A stretch of 64,000 bases of DNA from Loripinus fragilis (GCA_964019695.1 OZ026525.1:62156253-62220252); one strand, 5' to 3'; positions 57,901-62,954 are shown, counted from the stretch's first letter. Translations and numbers: made by a program. Notes: generated by a model not told the origin, from the letters alone.

Positions 57901-59085
57901 TATATATTTTGACATGTTCATAATTGCCAGTTAGGCTTAACGAACCAGCTTGAGGCACTGATCACAAAGGTGATCATGCAACAAAGGCCAAGATGAATAC
58001 ATGTAGATGTGCAGTATCGCCATACATTCCCTGGTAGTATATACCAAGTTTCCCAAGGGAGTATTCTGCAATATTTTCGACCTTCATTAAGCTACCTGTT
58101 GTCATTAAGACCTTTGTTTTGTCTATTTTTGAGTGACCGTTTTACACAGGTTTTACTGTATGTACCAAGTATTGAACAATGTAATAGTTAAGCCCAGATC
58201 ATAAATTGACAGGTTATTATGACTACCTTTTTATACATATGCAAAATGTAAAGTAAAGCCTGTGTAAAACGGCCACTCTCAAAAAGACAAAAATATGGTT
58301 TTCAAGACAAATTATCACTTAATGCAGGTGAAAAGTATTGCAGAATGCTCCAATACTTTCGACCATCGTTAAGCTACCAGTTGTCATTAAGATCTTGTTT
58401 TGTCTAATTTTCTGCGGCCGTTTTACACAGGTTTTACTGTACAATTAAAGCTAAAGTGCCACCTACAGTTTGCAGCAGACAAGTTTTGCTACTTTTTAAA
58501 AAAAAGTATAGCTTACCATCAATCAATGATCTTATTTTAAGTAGTACCATTTTTCTCTTGATGAACAATGTTCATTTTTAACAGATAAAGTGCTTAAATA
58601 CTGCTTAAATAGGCATTATATATAACATATGTTAACCCTTAGACCACCAATAAATTTTTGTTCTGAAAATGTCTTCTGCTTTTTATATCTGCTGCAAATA
58701 CTCAAGTGCACTTCAGACTAGATTTTATCATGGAAGCAAACATTTTGAACCCTGATCAGACTGCTCCCATGGGAACAGTCTGATCTGGGTCCATATTTTT
58801 TTATGCAATATAGGCTACCTAAGAAAATAAGCAGATGAGAGAGCAGACCACAAAGGGGTTAAAATATTGCTTTTTGTGTCATTTTCAGAAGAGTCCCCGG
58901 CAAGGAAGGAACTACGTGGAATGATTCAAACATTTTTATCAGAAGAAATTAAGAAAATGAAACTATCAGTGGACGATCAGTTAAAAACTACAGAAGAATT
59001 ACTTAATAAAAAGTTGGACATAGCAGAGGGTGGGGCAGGGAAGAAAGGGGGAAAAGGTTCTGCTAAAGCATCAAAGAAAAAGTGA
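30499..59085 (+). CDS. CFAP119: CLAMP-domain ciliary central-apparatus protein, CFAP119/CCDC189-like (spliced; 12 exons including one optional)
   Basis: Join: 30499-30516, 34418-34449, 36973-37038, 38981-39150, 40186-40256, 43459-43575, 45719-45779, 48410-48469, (51506-51601), 52686-52709, 57265-57354, 58889-59085. This gives 333 codons with the optional exon or 301 without. Every intron is GT-AG and all phases agree. Residues ~16-180 form the conserved region: WADLTVDDID, VLSDVFHLDDHKS, FARENGFTKEQTSAFF, ETPFGN, CHAVNRPPHSIELF, SYFRHFKMYKYAFTP and YVGIPETPPPSE. From memory these match the CLAMP family (flagellar C1a-complex subunits), most closely CFAP119/CCDC189; the related CABCOCO1 is the alternative. 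Members sit on the C1a projection of the ciliary central pair and tune beating. The acidic linker (exons 8-11) and the helical, Lys-rich tail are less conserved. Confidence 0.85.
31077..31590. repeat. Long inverted repeat with internal triplicated block (intron 1)
   Basis: The left end (ATCGATAACAGAAATGCTG) is matched in reverse by CAGCATTTCTGTTATAG at 31,561-31,577. Between them a block of about 90 bp (AGAAATGTGGAATC...GACTGAATAATTGTTTTCT) is repeated three times forward and then about twice in reverse. Confidence 0.75.
31945..32330 (-). repeat. Duplicated tRNA-like SINE remnants (reverse)
   Basis: Two related blocks, 31,945-32,065 and 32,210-32,330, share CCAGGATT, AACCATGTC and AGCGA(G/T)GCTGTTAGGAAT. 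The first holds the reverse of a B-box-like sequence (GGATTCGAACCC). A third B-box-like piece is at 32,100. All are decayed. Confidence 0.5.
32700..33085 (+). mobile_element. LINE 3' end fragment (intron 1)
   Basis: Translation gives YFPRTVQEWNVLPTSVTEA, the conserved C-terminal block of CR1-like reverse transcriptases, followed by an AAGAAGAAGAA tail at about 33,079-33,092. A frameshift lies upstream. Confidence 0.65.
33640..33905. repeat. Degenerate GGAACAGTAATGCAAAAAC-type repeat
   Basis: Loose tandem recurrence of (G)GAACAGTAAT and GCAAAAAC phrases. Units are irregular. Confidence 0.5.
34418..34449 (+). CDS. CFAP119: CFAP119-like exon 2
   Basis: Acceptor CTTTTTCAG, 32 nt encoding PRDHKAKVCV plus two bases, then donor GTAAGT. 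The split codon joins exon 3 as Trp, giving the WADL motif. Confidence 0.75.
34490..35035 (+). mobile_element. Penelope-type 3' tail, subfamily 2 (intron 2)
   Basis: It shares the order of the Penelope 3' region (TTAAGCCCCCCAGT block at 34,762, TCTAAGGCGGTGGTTCT at 34,792) but with a different, longer terminus. The terminus recurs in reverse at 28,800-28,965. Confidence 0.55.
35150..36200 (-). mobile_element. LINE ORF2 C-terminal fragment, reverse (intron 2)
   Basis: The reverse-strand translation reads in order: a TGDLGWSSCA block, PENRLVNKIFKW, GKSWERRFLSFMW, then LRTYRLYK and a CEDEIHFFL...SDIRRPLL block. This order is the usual C-terminus of a widespread aquatic-invertebrate LINE group. 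Stops and frameshifts are frequent, so the copy is dead. Confidence 0.65.
36688..36710 (+). repeat. 23-bp poly-G tract
   Basis: Twenty-three consecutive G residues in intron 2. It can form stacked quadruplexes, and its true length is hard to sequence. Confidence 0.9.
36973..37038 (+). CDS. CFAP119: CFAP119-like exon 3
   Basis: Acceptor TTTTTTCAG, 66 nt, then donor GTAAGT. Encodes ADLTVDDIDRINESLNADHI followed by Lys and two bases of a Met codon. Confidence 0.88.
37861..38466 (+). mobile_element. Helitron/pearl-like non-autonomous element (intron 3)
   Basis: The 5' end TAGCTCGCCTGAGCCATTGG includes a hairpin. The 3' end has GGGCCTCTTGGCCCTCTTG, a GC hairpin directly before the end. Between them are about two and a half ~165-bp cores (GGCCTAGAGC at 38,102 and 38,274). 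This end structure is abundant in molluscs. Rolling-circle origin is inferred from that; no Rep/helicase is present. Confidence 0.65.
38678..38912 (+). mobile_element. GAGCC-family MITE, copy 1 (intron 3)
   Basis: Diverged copy. The left part carries ATTTCCAACAATGTG and the right part is mutated; it shares the central CTGATCAGACTG. It ends about 68 nt before exon 4. Confidence 0.7.
38981..39150 (+). CDS. CFAP119: CFAP119-like exon 4 (core of the CLAMP domain)
   Basis: Acceptor TTTTTTCCAG, 170 nt, then donor GTAAGA. Encodes VLSDVFHLDDHKS, then a hydrophobic helix and FARENGFTKEQTSAFFSIV. The longest conserved block of the protein. Confidence 0.93.
39415..39545. repeat. Foldback repeat with TCCTGATCTGG arms
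   Basis: CAAACAGTTTGGACCCAGATC and its inverted partner flank a short loop. A relative lies at 55,318-55,490 with the same flanks (CTGCTSATAACC and TCAGCAGACAACAAAA-like text). Confidence 0.6.
39683..39930. mobile_element. MITE with GGGTGAAAGTTTTCAGGATT end
   Basis: Shares GGGTGAGAGTTTTCAGGATT and AGGCTGACTTTCCAT with 56,905-57,138 and a fragment at 44,195-44,285. The right end is degenerate. Confidence 0.5.
40186..40256 (+). CDS. CFAP119: CFAP119-like exon 5
   Basis: Acceptor TGTTATTCAG, 71 nt, then donor GTAAGT. Encodes TPFGNVDQTFNYFKELVLCH and AVN. Bases +3 to +6 of the donor double as the target duplication of the MITE at 40,263. Confidence 0.92.
40263..40498 (+). mobile_element. GAGCC-family MITE, copy 2, at the exon 5 splice donor
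   Basis: 236 bp with inverted ends (GAGCTGCTGCATGTGATTTC and complement). Target duplication AAGT at 40,259-40,262 and 40,499-40,502. The left duplication is the AAGT of the GTAAGT donor of exon 5. Confidence 0.85.
40578..40712. repeat. AAGAACCGTCTCA foldback element, copy 1
   Basis: Centre is an 18-bp-arm hairpin, CTCAAAAGAACCGTCTCA and complement, extended on both sides by imperfect arms ending in AAATTG/AATATTTT. Other copies: 44,578-44,713 and 59,177-59,310. Confidence 0.75.
40904..42429. mobile_element. Probable solo LTR, 1,526 bp, with GTCAG duplication (intron 5)
   Basis: Begins TGTTACGACA and ends TCGCAACA (TG...CA ends), flanked by the 5-bp direct repeat GTCAG at 40,899-40,903 and 42,430-42,434. 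An internal 399-bp tandem duplication occupies 41,014-41,412 and 41,413-41,811. No coding region is present. The alternative is a TIR element, since the two ends are partly complementary. Confidence 0.6.
41014..41811. repeat. 399-bp tandem duplication inside the putative LTR
   Basis: Two nearly identical units, each from TTTTCAGTACTTTATGTAC to GTCAGATC. Differences are a handful of substitutions and small indels, so the duplication is recent. Confidence 0.9.
42719..43027. mobile_element. TIR element (TGTTTCCCTTTACCCGGCCG ends)
   Basis: The left end TGTTTCCCTTTACC...GACCCTG is matched in reverse by CAGGGTCGTGTAAGGGGAAACA at the right. A related CCGACCCTACC sequence lies at 43,195-43,370. Confidence 0.65.
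43236..43332. repeat. Hairpin with ~40-bp arms
   Basis: TTTCTGGAAAAAAATAATAA and TTTCATG...TTTTGAAAGGC on the left pair with GCCTTTCAAAA...CATGAAATTATATTTTTTCC on the right around a GACAT loop. Confidence 0.75.
43459..43575 (+). CDS. CFAP119: CFAP119-like exon 6
   Basis: Acceptor TTGTTATAG, 117 nt (39 codons), then donor GTAGGT. Encodes RPPHSIELFTPDQVRLV and SYFRHFKMYKYAFTPL. Confidence 0.93.
43700..43925 (-). mobile_element. GAGCC-family MITE, copy 3 (intron 6)
   Basis: 226 bp, ends GAGCCGCGACATG and complement, perfect duplication AAAT at 43,696-43,699 and 43,926-43,929. Starts 124 nt after exon 6. Its interior is inverted relative to copies 2, 4 and 5. Confidence 0.85.
44578..44713. repeat. 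AAGAACCGTCTCA foldback element, copy 2
   Basis: Same central hairpin as 40,578-40,712. A SINE is inserted directly after it. Confidence 0.75.
44734..45056 (+). mobile_element. Full-length tRNA-derived SINE (intron 6)
   Basis: 323 bp. An A-box-like GTAGCGCAGTCGATAACG and B-box-like GAGTTCGATCCCGG lie in the tRNA-like head. The tail is GGGACGTAAAGCAAC plus (AAAC)n. Flanked by a perfect 14-bp duplication, CCAGTCTTATCTGG, at 44,720-44,733 and 45,057-45,070. Confidence 0.88.
45165..45440 (-). mobile_element. Penelope 3' tail, reverse (intron 6)
   Basis: Reverse complement of the Penelope 3' non-coding region (compare 15,800-16,075). The ORF 45,118-45,435 is antisense to this tail and is not a gene. 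Confidence 0.7.
45719..45779 (+). CDS. CFAP119: CFAP119-like exon 7
   Basis: Acceptor GATTGTAG, 61 nt, then donor GTCAGT. Encodes VRLDLSISYVGIPETPPPSE plus one base. End of the conserved domain. Confidence 0.9.
45800..46034 (+). mobile_element. GAGCC-family MITE, copy 4 (intron 7)
   Basis: Ends GAGTCAGTGCATGAG and CTCATGCACTGGGTC, flanked by AATTT on both sides (45,795-45,799 and 46,035-46,039). Starts 20 nt after exon 7. Confidence 0.82.
46216..46419 (-). mobile_element. tRNA-derived SINE, reverse (intron 7)
   Basis: On the minus strand: head GGGAGCGCAGTGGCTCAGC, B box GGTTCAAGCC, body, then the GGGACGTAAAGAAATC tail. Head family matches 29,871-29,950; tail matches the SINEs at 23,745 and 44,734. 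Confidence 0.8.
46500..47040. other. Intron sequence with GGGGAAAGGCCCCTAGCC-type foldback
   Basis: CCCCTAGCCAAAATTGGG near 46,718 and CGGCCCCTAGAAAAAGGCAG near 47,010 suggest a degenerate element. A pyrimidine-rich run of T lies at 46,912-46,928. No coding signal was seen. Confidence 0.35.
47133..47232. mobile_element. Short MITE (ATTGGCTCAGTTA ends)
   Basis: ATTGGCTCAGTTAGAGG at the left and TAACTGAGCCAAT at the right, about 100 bp, with a second internal hairpin (TTGGTCAGAGGCC/GGCCGAGGACCAA). Confidence 0.7.
47370..47800 (-). mobile_element. Penelope 3' tail, reverse (intron 7)
   Basis: Starts with the complement of the 3' terminus (GGCAAAGATCAGGAATCG) and runs back through AAACCGGTTTAATGGTGCAC and AGATAAAGCAAAGATAAGG. 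About 430 bp. Confidence 0.75.
47825..48550. repeat. Local duplications around exon 8
   Basis: Three copies of a GGTAAAGTCAGATTTGATGCAGC-like stretch followed by a AACATTGATG-like stretch (from 47,826, 48,228 and 48,468). The middle copy is preceded by CCCTCAG and a short piece resembling exon 8 (TTGAAACAAAA at 48,215), with a stop in the coding phase. Confidence 0.6.
48410..48469 (+). CDS. CFAP119: CFAP119-like exon 8 (linker)
   Basis: Acceptor TTTTTCCTTAG, 60 nt, then donor GTAAAG, phase 1 in and out. Encodes DSVETKSAYDAALSTVSGES. It sits in locally duplicated sequence, so it is less certain than exons 3-7. Confidence 0.65.
48569..48805 (+). mobile_element. GAGCC-family MITE, copy 5 (intron 8)
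   Basis: Ends GAGCCGTGACATGTGATTTC and complement ending GCAGCTC. The target duplication is degenerate. Starts 99 nt after exon 8. Confidence 0.8.
48855..48923. repeat. (CAT)23 microsatellite
   Basis: Uninterrupted trinucleotide run of 69 bp directly after the MITE, in intron 8. Confidence 0.95.
49115..50115. repeat. 91-bp minisatellite with alternating variants
   Basis: About eleven units; TAAGTAATTGAATTG recurs at 49,231, 49,321, 49,412, 49,503, 49,594, 49,685 and 49,776 (spacing 90-91). In the central units the phrases GCAGTTTGGTGAG and GCAGTCTGAGGAG alternate, giving a 182-bp higher-order unit. The last units are shorter and diverged. Confidence 0.92.
50695..50898. mobile_element. TA-type MITE (CAGTCAAACCTGC ends), copy 1
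   Basis: The right end CAGGTTTGACTG is followed by TA; the left end is degenerate. GCGGCCACTCAAAAA blocks are inverted near both ends and a GCAGAATGCTCC hairpin is in the middle. Related to 58,251-58,439. Confidence 0.65.
51141..51390. mobile_element. TA-flanked MITE (CAGGGGACAAAAATA ends)
   Basis: Inverted ends CAGGGGACAAAAATA, TA at 51,139-51,140 and 51,391-51,392, and an internal hairpin GAGTAATTCTTCC. Lies 115 nt before optional exon 9. Confidence 0.8.
51506..51601 (+). CDS. CFAP119: CFAP119-like optional exon 9 (linker)
   Basis: Acceptor TATTTTTAG at 51,505, open frame with EMMSQMRSTPLQNLSREP, and a weak donor GTATAG at 51,602. The length is 96 nt, so inclusion or skipping preserves the frame. 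Splice strength is low and no homology is known. Confidence 0.45.
51725..52010. repeat. Two small CAGATCAGCCTG foldbacks
   Basis: 51,730-51,790 and 51,915-52,010: each has a GATCAG/GCAG...CTG hairpin followed by a GTTTGC(CA) phrase. The same type occurs at 48,010-48,100, 49,000-49,060, 54,065-54,125 and 58,740-58,800. Confidence 0.65.
52686..52709 (+). CDS. CFAP119: CFAP119-like exon 10 (24-nt microexon)
   Basis: Acceptor TTGTTTACAG, 24 nt, then donor GTACAT, phase 1 in and out. Encodes VEQPLTP with split flanking codons. Supported by phase and a good acceptor only. Confidence 0.6.
52775..53011 (+). mobile_element. GGGCC-family MITE, copy 1 (intron 10)
   Basis: 237 bp, ends GGGCCTCATCGCGA and complement, perfect 4-bp duplication ATCT at 52,771-52,774 and 53,012-53,015. 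Starts 65 nt after exon 10. Confidence 0.9.
53150..53815. repeat. Degenerate GTCTAAATG-type repeat element with 111-bp tandem duplication
   Basis: Many GTCTAAATG phrases in one half and GACGAAATG phrases in the other, as in a large decayed inverted repeat. Two consecutive ~111-bp copies (53,527 and 53,638 onward) are almost identical. Confidence 0.6.
54517..54931. repeat. 415-bp palindromic foldback element
   Basis: Arms of about 207 bp are reverse complements with few mismatches around the centre CGATCTGGATGATCG at 54,719-54,731. The outer ends are CCACACTGGTA-like. A relative of the right half is at 61,425-62,085. ORF 54,709-54,978 is an artefact. Confidence 0.85.
55556..55791 (-). mobile_element. 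GGGCC-family MITE, copy 2 (intron 10)
   Basis: 236 bp, ends GGGCCTCGTCGCGAG and complement (one gap), perfect ATAT duplication at 55,552-55,555 and 55,792-55,795. Confidence 0.9.
56055..56107 (-). mobile_element. Penelope terminal 3' fragment, reverse
   Basis: About 50 bp identical in order to the start of 47,370-47,800 (GGCAAAGATCAGGAATCG...GTACCACACC). The ACCACACCTGG phrase is repeated at 56,120. Confidence 0.6.
56345..56732. mobile_element. hAT-like MITE with CTTGAAAAGTCCTTGAAA repeats
   Basis: The left end CAGGGTTCCCACAGG and right end CCTGTATGAACCTTG are imperfect inverted repeats. Four CTTGAAAAG phrases lie inside. A 90-bp hairpin (56,505-56,597, centre GCAGCATATGCTGC) sits in the middle. 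Confidence 0.6.
56905..57138. mobile_element. MITE with GGGTGAAAGTT ends and central hairpin
   Basis: Inverted ends GGGTGAAAGTT, with a CTGACTTTC/GAAAGTCAG hairpin near 57,080. Related to 39,683-39,930. It ends 127 nt before exon 11. Confidence 0.7.
57265..57354 (+). CDS. CFAP119: CFAP119-like exon 11 (acidic linker)
   Basis: Acceptor TATATTTTGCAG, 90 nt, then donor GTACTC, phase 1 in and out. Encodes a Glu/Asp/Gln-rich segment ending QPKTPEP. The frame is open only in the phase required by its neighbours. Confidence 0.75.
57540..57800. repeat. AGAGGTCTAAATTTTGG / GAGCCTTTGCTGCTTG repeat
   Basis: Shares phrases with 55,225-55,290 and 62,815-62,905 (TTTAGGCCTCTAG, GAGCCTTTGCTGCTTGC). The ends are unclear; probably an old element. 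ORFs here are not supported. Confidence 0.45.
58050..58158. mobile_element. TA-type MITE right half
   Basis: Matches the right half of 58,251-58,439, ending ACACAGGTTTTACTG before TA at 58,159-58,160. Confidence 0.6.
58251..58439. mobile_element. TA-type MITE (CAGTAAAACCTGTG ends), copy 2
   Basis: Left end AAGTAAAGCCTGTGTAAAAC, right end complement ending ACAGGTTTTACTG. TA at 58,249-58,250 and 58,440-58,441. GGCCAC/GCGGCCG blocks are inverted. Confidence 0.75.
58889..59085 (+). CDS. CFAP119: CFAP119-like exon 12 (helical C-terminus and stop)
   Basis: Acceptor GTCATTTTCAG, 197 nt to the TGA at 59,083-59,085. Encodes an amphipathic helix (FLSEEIKKMKLSVDDQLK) followed by a Gly/Lys-rich tail ending KKK. 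Confidence 0.85.
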
Positions 59086-59144
59086 TATATATATATGATG
59101 ACTGTTCATTATTTTCCGTCCTTTATAAATCTGTGATAATGTAT

Positions 59145-59150
59145 AATAAA
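59145..59150 (+). terminator. Polyadenylation signal AATAAA
   Basis: AATAAA lies 60 bp after the stop codon of the CFAP119-like gene, in the expected orientation. Confidence 0.65.
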
Positions 59151-59176
59151 TAGGTAAAGAGAACAAAGTTTTGAGC

Positions 59177-59310
59177 AAAAAAATTGAATATTTTCTTATC
59201 CATCAGTTTAAACAATTTTGGGGTGCTCAAAAGAACCATCTCACTGAGACGGTTCTTTTGAGTACCCATAACATATGTTTCGGCTGAGAATTAAGATAAT
59301 AAATTTTTAA
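59177..59310. repeat. AAGAACCGTCTCA foldback element, copy 3
   Basis: Same hairpin as 40,578-40,712 with one mismatch. A partial extra copy is at 59,370-59,415. Immediately downstream of the gene's poly(A) signal. Confidence 0.7.
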
Positions 59311-59419
59311 TTATGCACTCTTACCAGAAGCCCTGGCTACAATCAAAGGAAGAAGACTCATTTCTCAACCAAACATAAATTATCATACTCAAAAGAATGA
59401 TCTCACTGAGAGTGGATTT

Positions 59420-60395
59420 GAAAACCATAGGAACTCTTCTATTTTACCAGTCCTAGAGTTTCAGTGTTATGATTTCATGTTATTGGGGGCTCTTTTGTCT
59501 CCTTAGTCTAAGGGTTAACTTCGGATTTTCATGTTGAAACTTTGATGACCATTTTTAAGGTCAAAACTTCAAGACAAAACAATTGTGTTGCGTATGCATA
59601 GAAAATAGAGCAATATTGAAATTTTCAGAAAGTTTGAACCGAAAAGAGCCATTCATAATGAAGATCTAATATCCAGATTAATAAGGTGTTTTTACAGTTT
59701 TTGTGTCGACAGTCGGGTTGTGTCCGTTTATAAAGATTACAGCCTGTCTTATCTGGACTACTTTATCTGCACCAAAAGAGTATTGGCTTGATATCGCGAC
59801 CATAAGTTAATGCTTTTATTTTATTAGAATGATAAAAAGGCATTAAATCTCGAGTAAGGTTATACTGTTAAAGTTGCGTTTTACTGCCATTAAGTATAGT
59901 TTAATATGACAAAAAAGGAATAAAAATTTCATCTCTTAATGACTGGAGGTTTGGATTTTGTCCTTGTTTGTTTACATATGCTTGGGGTATTTTTCACATG
60001 CTGTGACTCATACCGGTAATGAAATATTTAAACAATTCATTTAATTGGCATTATTGTGTCTACAATTAAGTAGCCAATTACACAGTATCCTCTGTATTTT
60101 TAAACCCAAAAAACACATTTACTGTTTATGGTCGGACCCGACAAGATTTGATAAGCTGAAATGATGCTCAAGCTGGGATAATTTTTGCTCAGAATATCAT
60201 GAGAAAAAATACCTCATTCAGCCAAAACTGACGAGAAATTATGCTTTTTCAGTGAGAAATTTTAGCAAATAGCTTTTCTAAACATAATTCTTGTTGATTT
60301 TTCTCACGTTCAAGCTCGCCAATTTCAGTGAGATTTTTGGCAGAAAAGTGAGCAAATCTCAGTATCTCATCCGAAACTTATCCCTGCTCAAGATA
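59420..60395. other. Intergenic, no gene recognised
   Basis: AT-rich. A GAGAAATTT/AAATTTCTC-type inverted element may lie at about 60,170-60,370. No coding signal was seen. Confidence 0.4.
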
Positions 60396-60399
60396 ATAT

Positions 60400-60478
60400 C
60401 AGCCCCCATAGCTCAGTTTGTAGGACAAAGCATTTAAAAGATCCGTTGTTTGCAGGTTCCAAACCTGTGTCCGGCATT
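60400..60478 (+). repeat. tRNA-like SINE head or tRNA relic
   Basis: GCCCCCATAGCTCAGTTTGTAGG resembles an A box and GGTTCCAAACC a B box. The acceptor stem does not pair (GCCCCC against GTCCGGC), so a functional tRNA is unlikely. Confidence 0.5.
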
Positions 60479-60510
60479 TTCTTTTATGTTGTTGGTATGA
60501 ATAACAAAAT

Positions 60511-60794
60511 GGTCCTTGATGCGAGAAAATCTGTCTTCGGAGGTTTGCTACAAAAACAAAGGCGCAGACCAGCACGCTCATCTGTGCAGTCTGATCAGCA
60601 CCTTTGTTATTGACTTATCAGAAAGCAGTGGCATGGGATTTCCAACAATGTGGTATGTGCGACCAGTAAAGCATATGCGCAGTCTGATCAGAGCCTTTGC
60701 TATTCGCATGAATATTCTATGATGTATGTAGCTCAGCAATTTAGGTCTTACTTGGTCCGAAATCCAGAAGACAGGTTTTCTCACGTCAAGGCCC
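60511..60794. mobile_element. GGGCC-family MITE, copy 3 (composite)
   Basis: Ends GGTCCTTGATGCGAGAAAAT and complement, AAAT duplication at 60,507-60,510 and 60,795-60,798. Its middle carries a piece of the GAGCC family (GGGATTTCCAACAATGTGG at 60,639), so one MITE captured or received another. Confidence 0.82.
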
Positions 60795-60798
60795 AAAT

Positions 60799-61034
60799 GG
60801 GCCGCGACACGAGAAAACCTGCTTCGGGGTTTTGCGAAAATCAAAGGCACATACCAACCTGCGCATCTGTGCAGTATGATCAGCGCTTTTGTTATTTTCT
60901 TATTGAAAAGCATAATATCTAAGCTTGCTTTATGCAAGATTTCAATATTCTAGCTGGTCTATGTAGCTGAGCAGACTGGTTTAGGTCTTACCTGGTCGGA
61001 AACCCCAAAGACAGGTTTTCTCATGTCGCGGCCC
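60799..61034. mobile_element. GGGCC-family MITE, copy 4
   Basis: 236 bp with ends GGGCCGCGACACGAG and complement. AAAT flanks it at 60,795-60,798, shared with copy 3, and at 61,035-61,038. Confidence 0.9.
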
Positions 61035-61166
61035 AAATATGTGGTAAAAGATTTTGTTTTTGTGCCTCAATTGTTGCATAAGGTCCTAGTCTTTGTTTTG
61101 CACTAGATAAGTTTCAAGCCCCATTCTTCTGTCTCTTGCAAAACTGATTATTGGTACAAATGATAT

Positions 61167-61401
61167 GGGCCTCGTCGCGAGAAAACCTGTTTTCGGGGTT
61201 TCCGACAAAGCGAGACTCAAACCAGCCTGCTCAGCTACAGAAACTAGCTAGAAAATTGAAATTTCAGCTGCAGAAAATTTACATATGATACTTTCTAAAA
61301 AGCGAATAAAAAAGGCGCTGATCGCACTGCGCAGATGCACAGGCTGGTCTGCACCTGTGTTGTTCGCAAACCCCAGAAAACAGGTTTTCTCGCGACAGCC
61401 C
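61167..61401. mobile_element. GGGCC-family MITE, copy 5
   Basis: 235 bp with ends GGGCCTCGTCGCGAG and complement (one base lost). ATAT duplication at 61,163-61,166 and 61,402-61,405. Confidence 0.9.
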
Positions 61402-61424
61402 ATATGTACCCATCGCTACTTGAA

Positions 61425-62085
61425 TCTATATATACTTACATCAGTCGCCATGTACATGCAGAATACAGTCAACCCTCTTTATAACGACACTGTTTGTTCC
61501 AAGCTATCTTTGACGTTAAAGTGAATTTGCTGTTATAAAGAATTCTGACCATTACCAGATTTCAACACAAAATTCATTTGGTAAAAGAAAATTTTGTACA
61601 AATGAATTAAAATGCTATTATTCCAAATGAATACATCAGTTTAATTTCACATTGCATCAAAATGCACAAAGATTCCCACTTATCAAGTGAGACAGAAACC
61701 TATTCATGCAAAAAGACCTTGTTCTGATCACAAAAATTGTCTGACACACCGTAATAATTCTGTTATAATGAATTTATTTTCAATAGAAATTGTATATCTG
61801 TTCCCAGAAGTTACTGTCGGTGTCGTTAAGTGAATATTCTTTTATAAAGAGGGAATTTCAATGGAAACAGATCCGTTCCCAGCAACTTTATGTGGGATAT
61901 TGAATATTCTGTTATAACGAGTGACGTTATAAAGAATTTTGACTGTATTTAAAAATGATTGAATTCAATAGTCCTTTGGCATACTGCATGATTTTTCTAT
62001 ATAGTATTAACACCAATATCGCTCTATGAAGTACCGGCACTACGCGTAAAGACCAGCAGAGCTAGGTATACCTTACCAGTGTGAC
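61425..62085. repeat. Half of the palindromic element, interrupted
   Basis: 61,425-61,465 and 61,946-62,085 match the right half of 54,724-54,931 in order (TTGAATCTATA, CGCCATG, then TTTAAAAATGATTGAA, TTTTTCTATATAGTATTAAC and TTACCAGTGTGA). The gap is the pogo-like element. Confidence 0.75.
61466..61945. mobile_element. pogo/Tigger-like MITE (nested)
   Basis: 480 bp. The left end CAGTCAACCCTCTTTATAACG and right end complement (GTTATAAAGAATTTTGACTG) are flanked by TA at 61,464-61,465 and 61,946-61,947. Ends of CAGT...CTC..TATAACG type are known from pogo-group elements. Several internal GTTATAA blocks; no transposase. Confidence 0.78.
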
Positions 62086-62219
62086 CTGTGCTAGTACTAG
62101 TATTTATCTGCAGCTAAAGATAATATAAGATTTTCATTGAGCTGATGATGTTATACAGTTTCATGTTTCATTATTTGTTTGTCCAATTATACAAATATTA
62201 CACAAATATTGATTAACTG

Positions 62220-62272
62220 AAAGATTGTTGATGGGACGTGAAGAATCAAATCAAACAAACAAAAACAAAAAT
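62220..62272 (+). mobile_element. SINE tail fragment
   Basis: TTGTTGATGGGACGTGAAGAATC plus CAAACAAAC matches the 3' tail of the SINE at 46,216-46,419 on its own strand. Head is missing. Confidence 0.55.
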
Positions 62273-62273
62273 A

Positions 62274-62405
62274 TTGACTTCAACGAAGTAGACCTCATAT
62301 GAGGATTTATCTACCCGAAAAAAGGATATTCACTGAGGCCGTAAGTCCGAGGTGAATATCACTTTAAAGGGTAGATCAATCCTTATGCCTACCGAAATTG
62401 AAGTC
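62274..62405. mobile_element. Foldback MITE (TGACTTCAA ends)
   Basis: Arms of about 60 bp: GACTTCAA, TATCTACCC and GGATATTCAC pair with GTGAATATC, GGGTAGAT and TTGAAGTC across a 12-base loop. Confidence 0.75.
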
Positions 62406-62954
62406 AATAACTGTTTTGTTATATGACTCAACTATGTTTGAAAATTTTCTACTTTCACTTTTGATGTTGAAGATTTCATTTACCTGTTGGGAGGTGAAAC
62501 AGCAAATCATGTCAATTTCACGCAACCCATGCTAGTTTCATACTCATGTAATTTTTAGCTCTCTAGAAGGTGTAATTAGAAAAGTGTAAAAAATATTAAC
62601 TTCTGGAAACTAGTTTGAGTTGGCTGGTTTTCATCCTATATCAACTAGATCAGTTTTCAGGTAGACATAGAGATTTATGAAGACAAATTGGGCCAATCAG
62701 GATACAGGATTTTCTCCAGTCATATAACAAAGCTGATTATATATGGAGTTGAAAGGTGCCAACCCATGAAAGTTTGGTACTTGTTGCATCAGCCAGCAGC
62801 AAAGGGTCAGATGAGTCTGCACAGACTGGCCAGAGCCTTTGCTGCTTGCATACATGAAGTATGAATATAGATAAAGCCTCAGACCAAAATTTAGGCCTCT
62901 AGTTCCCTGGATATGTCAGCATGGGGTTTACTGGATGCTTTATTTGCACATGTG

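Noticed and set aside
60400..60478. Functional tRNA gene
   Set aside because: A and B boxes are recognisable but the acceptor stem does not pair; more likely a SINE head.
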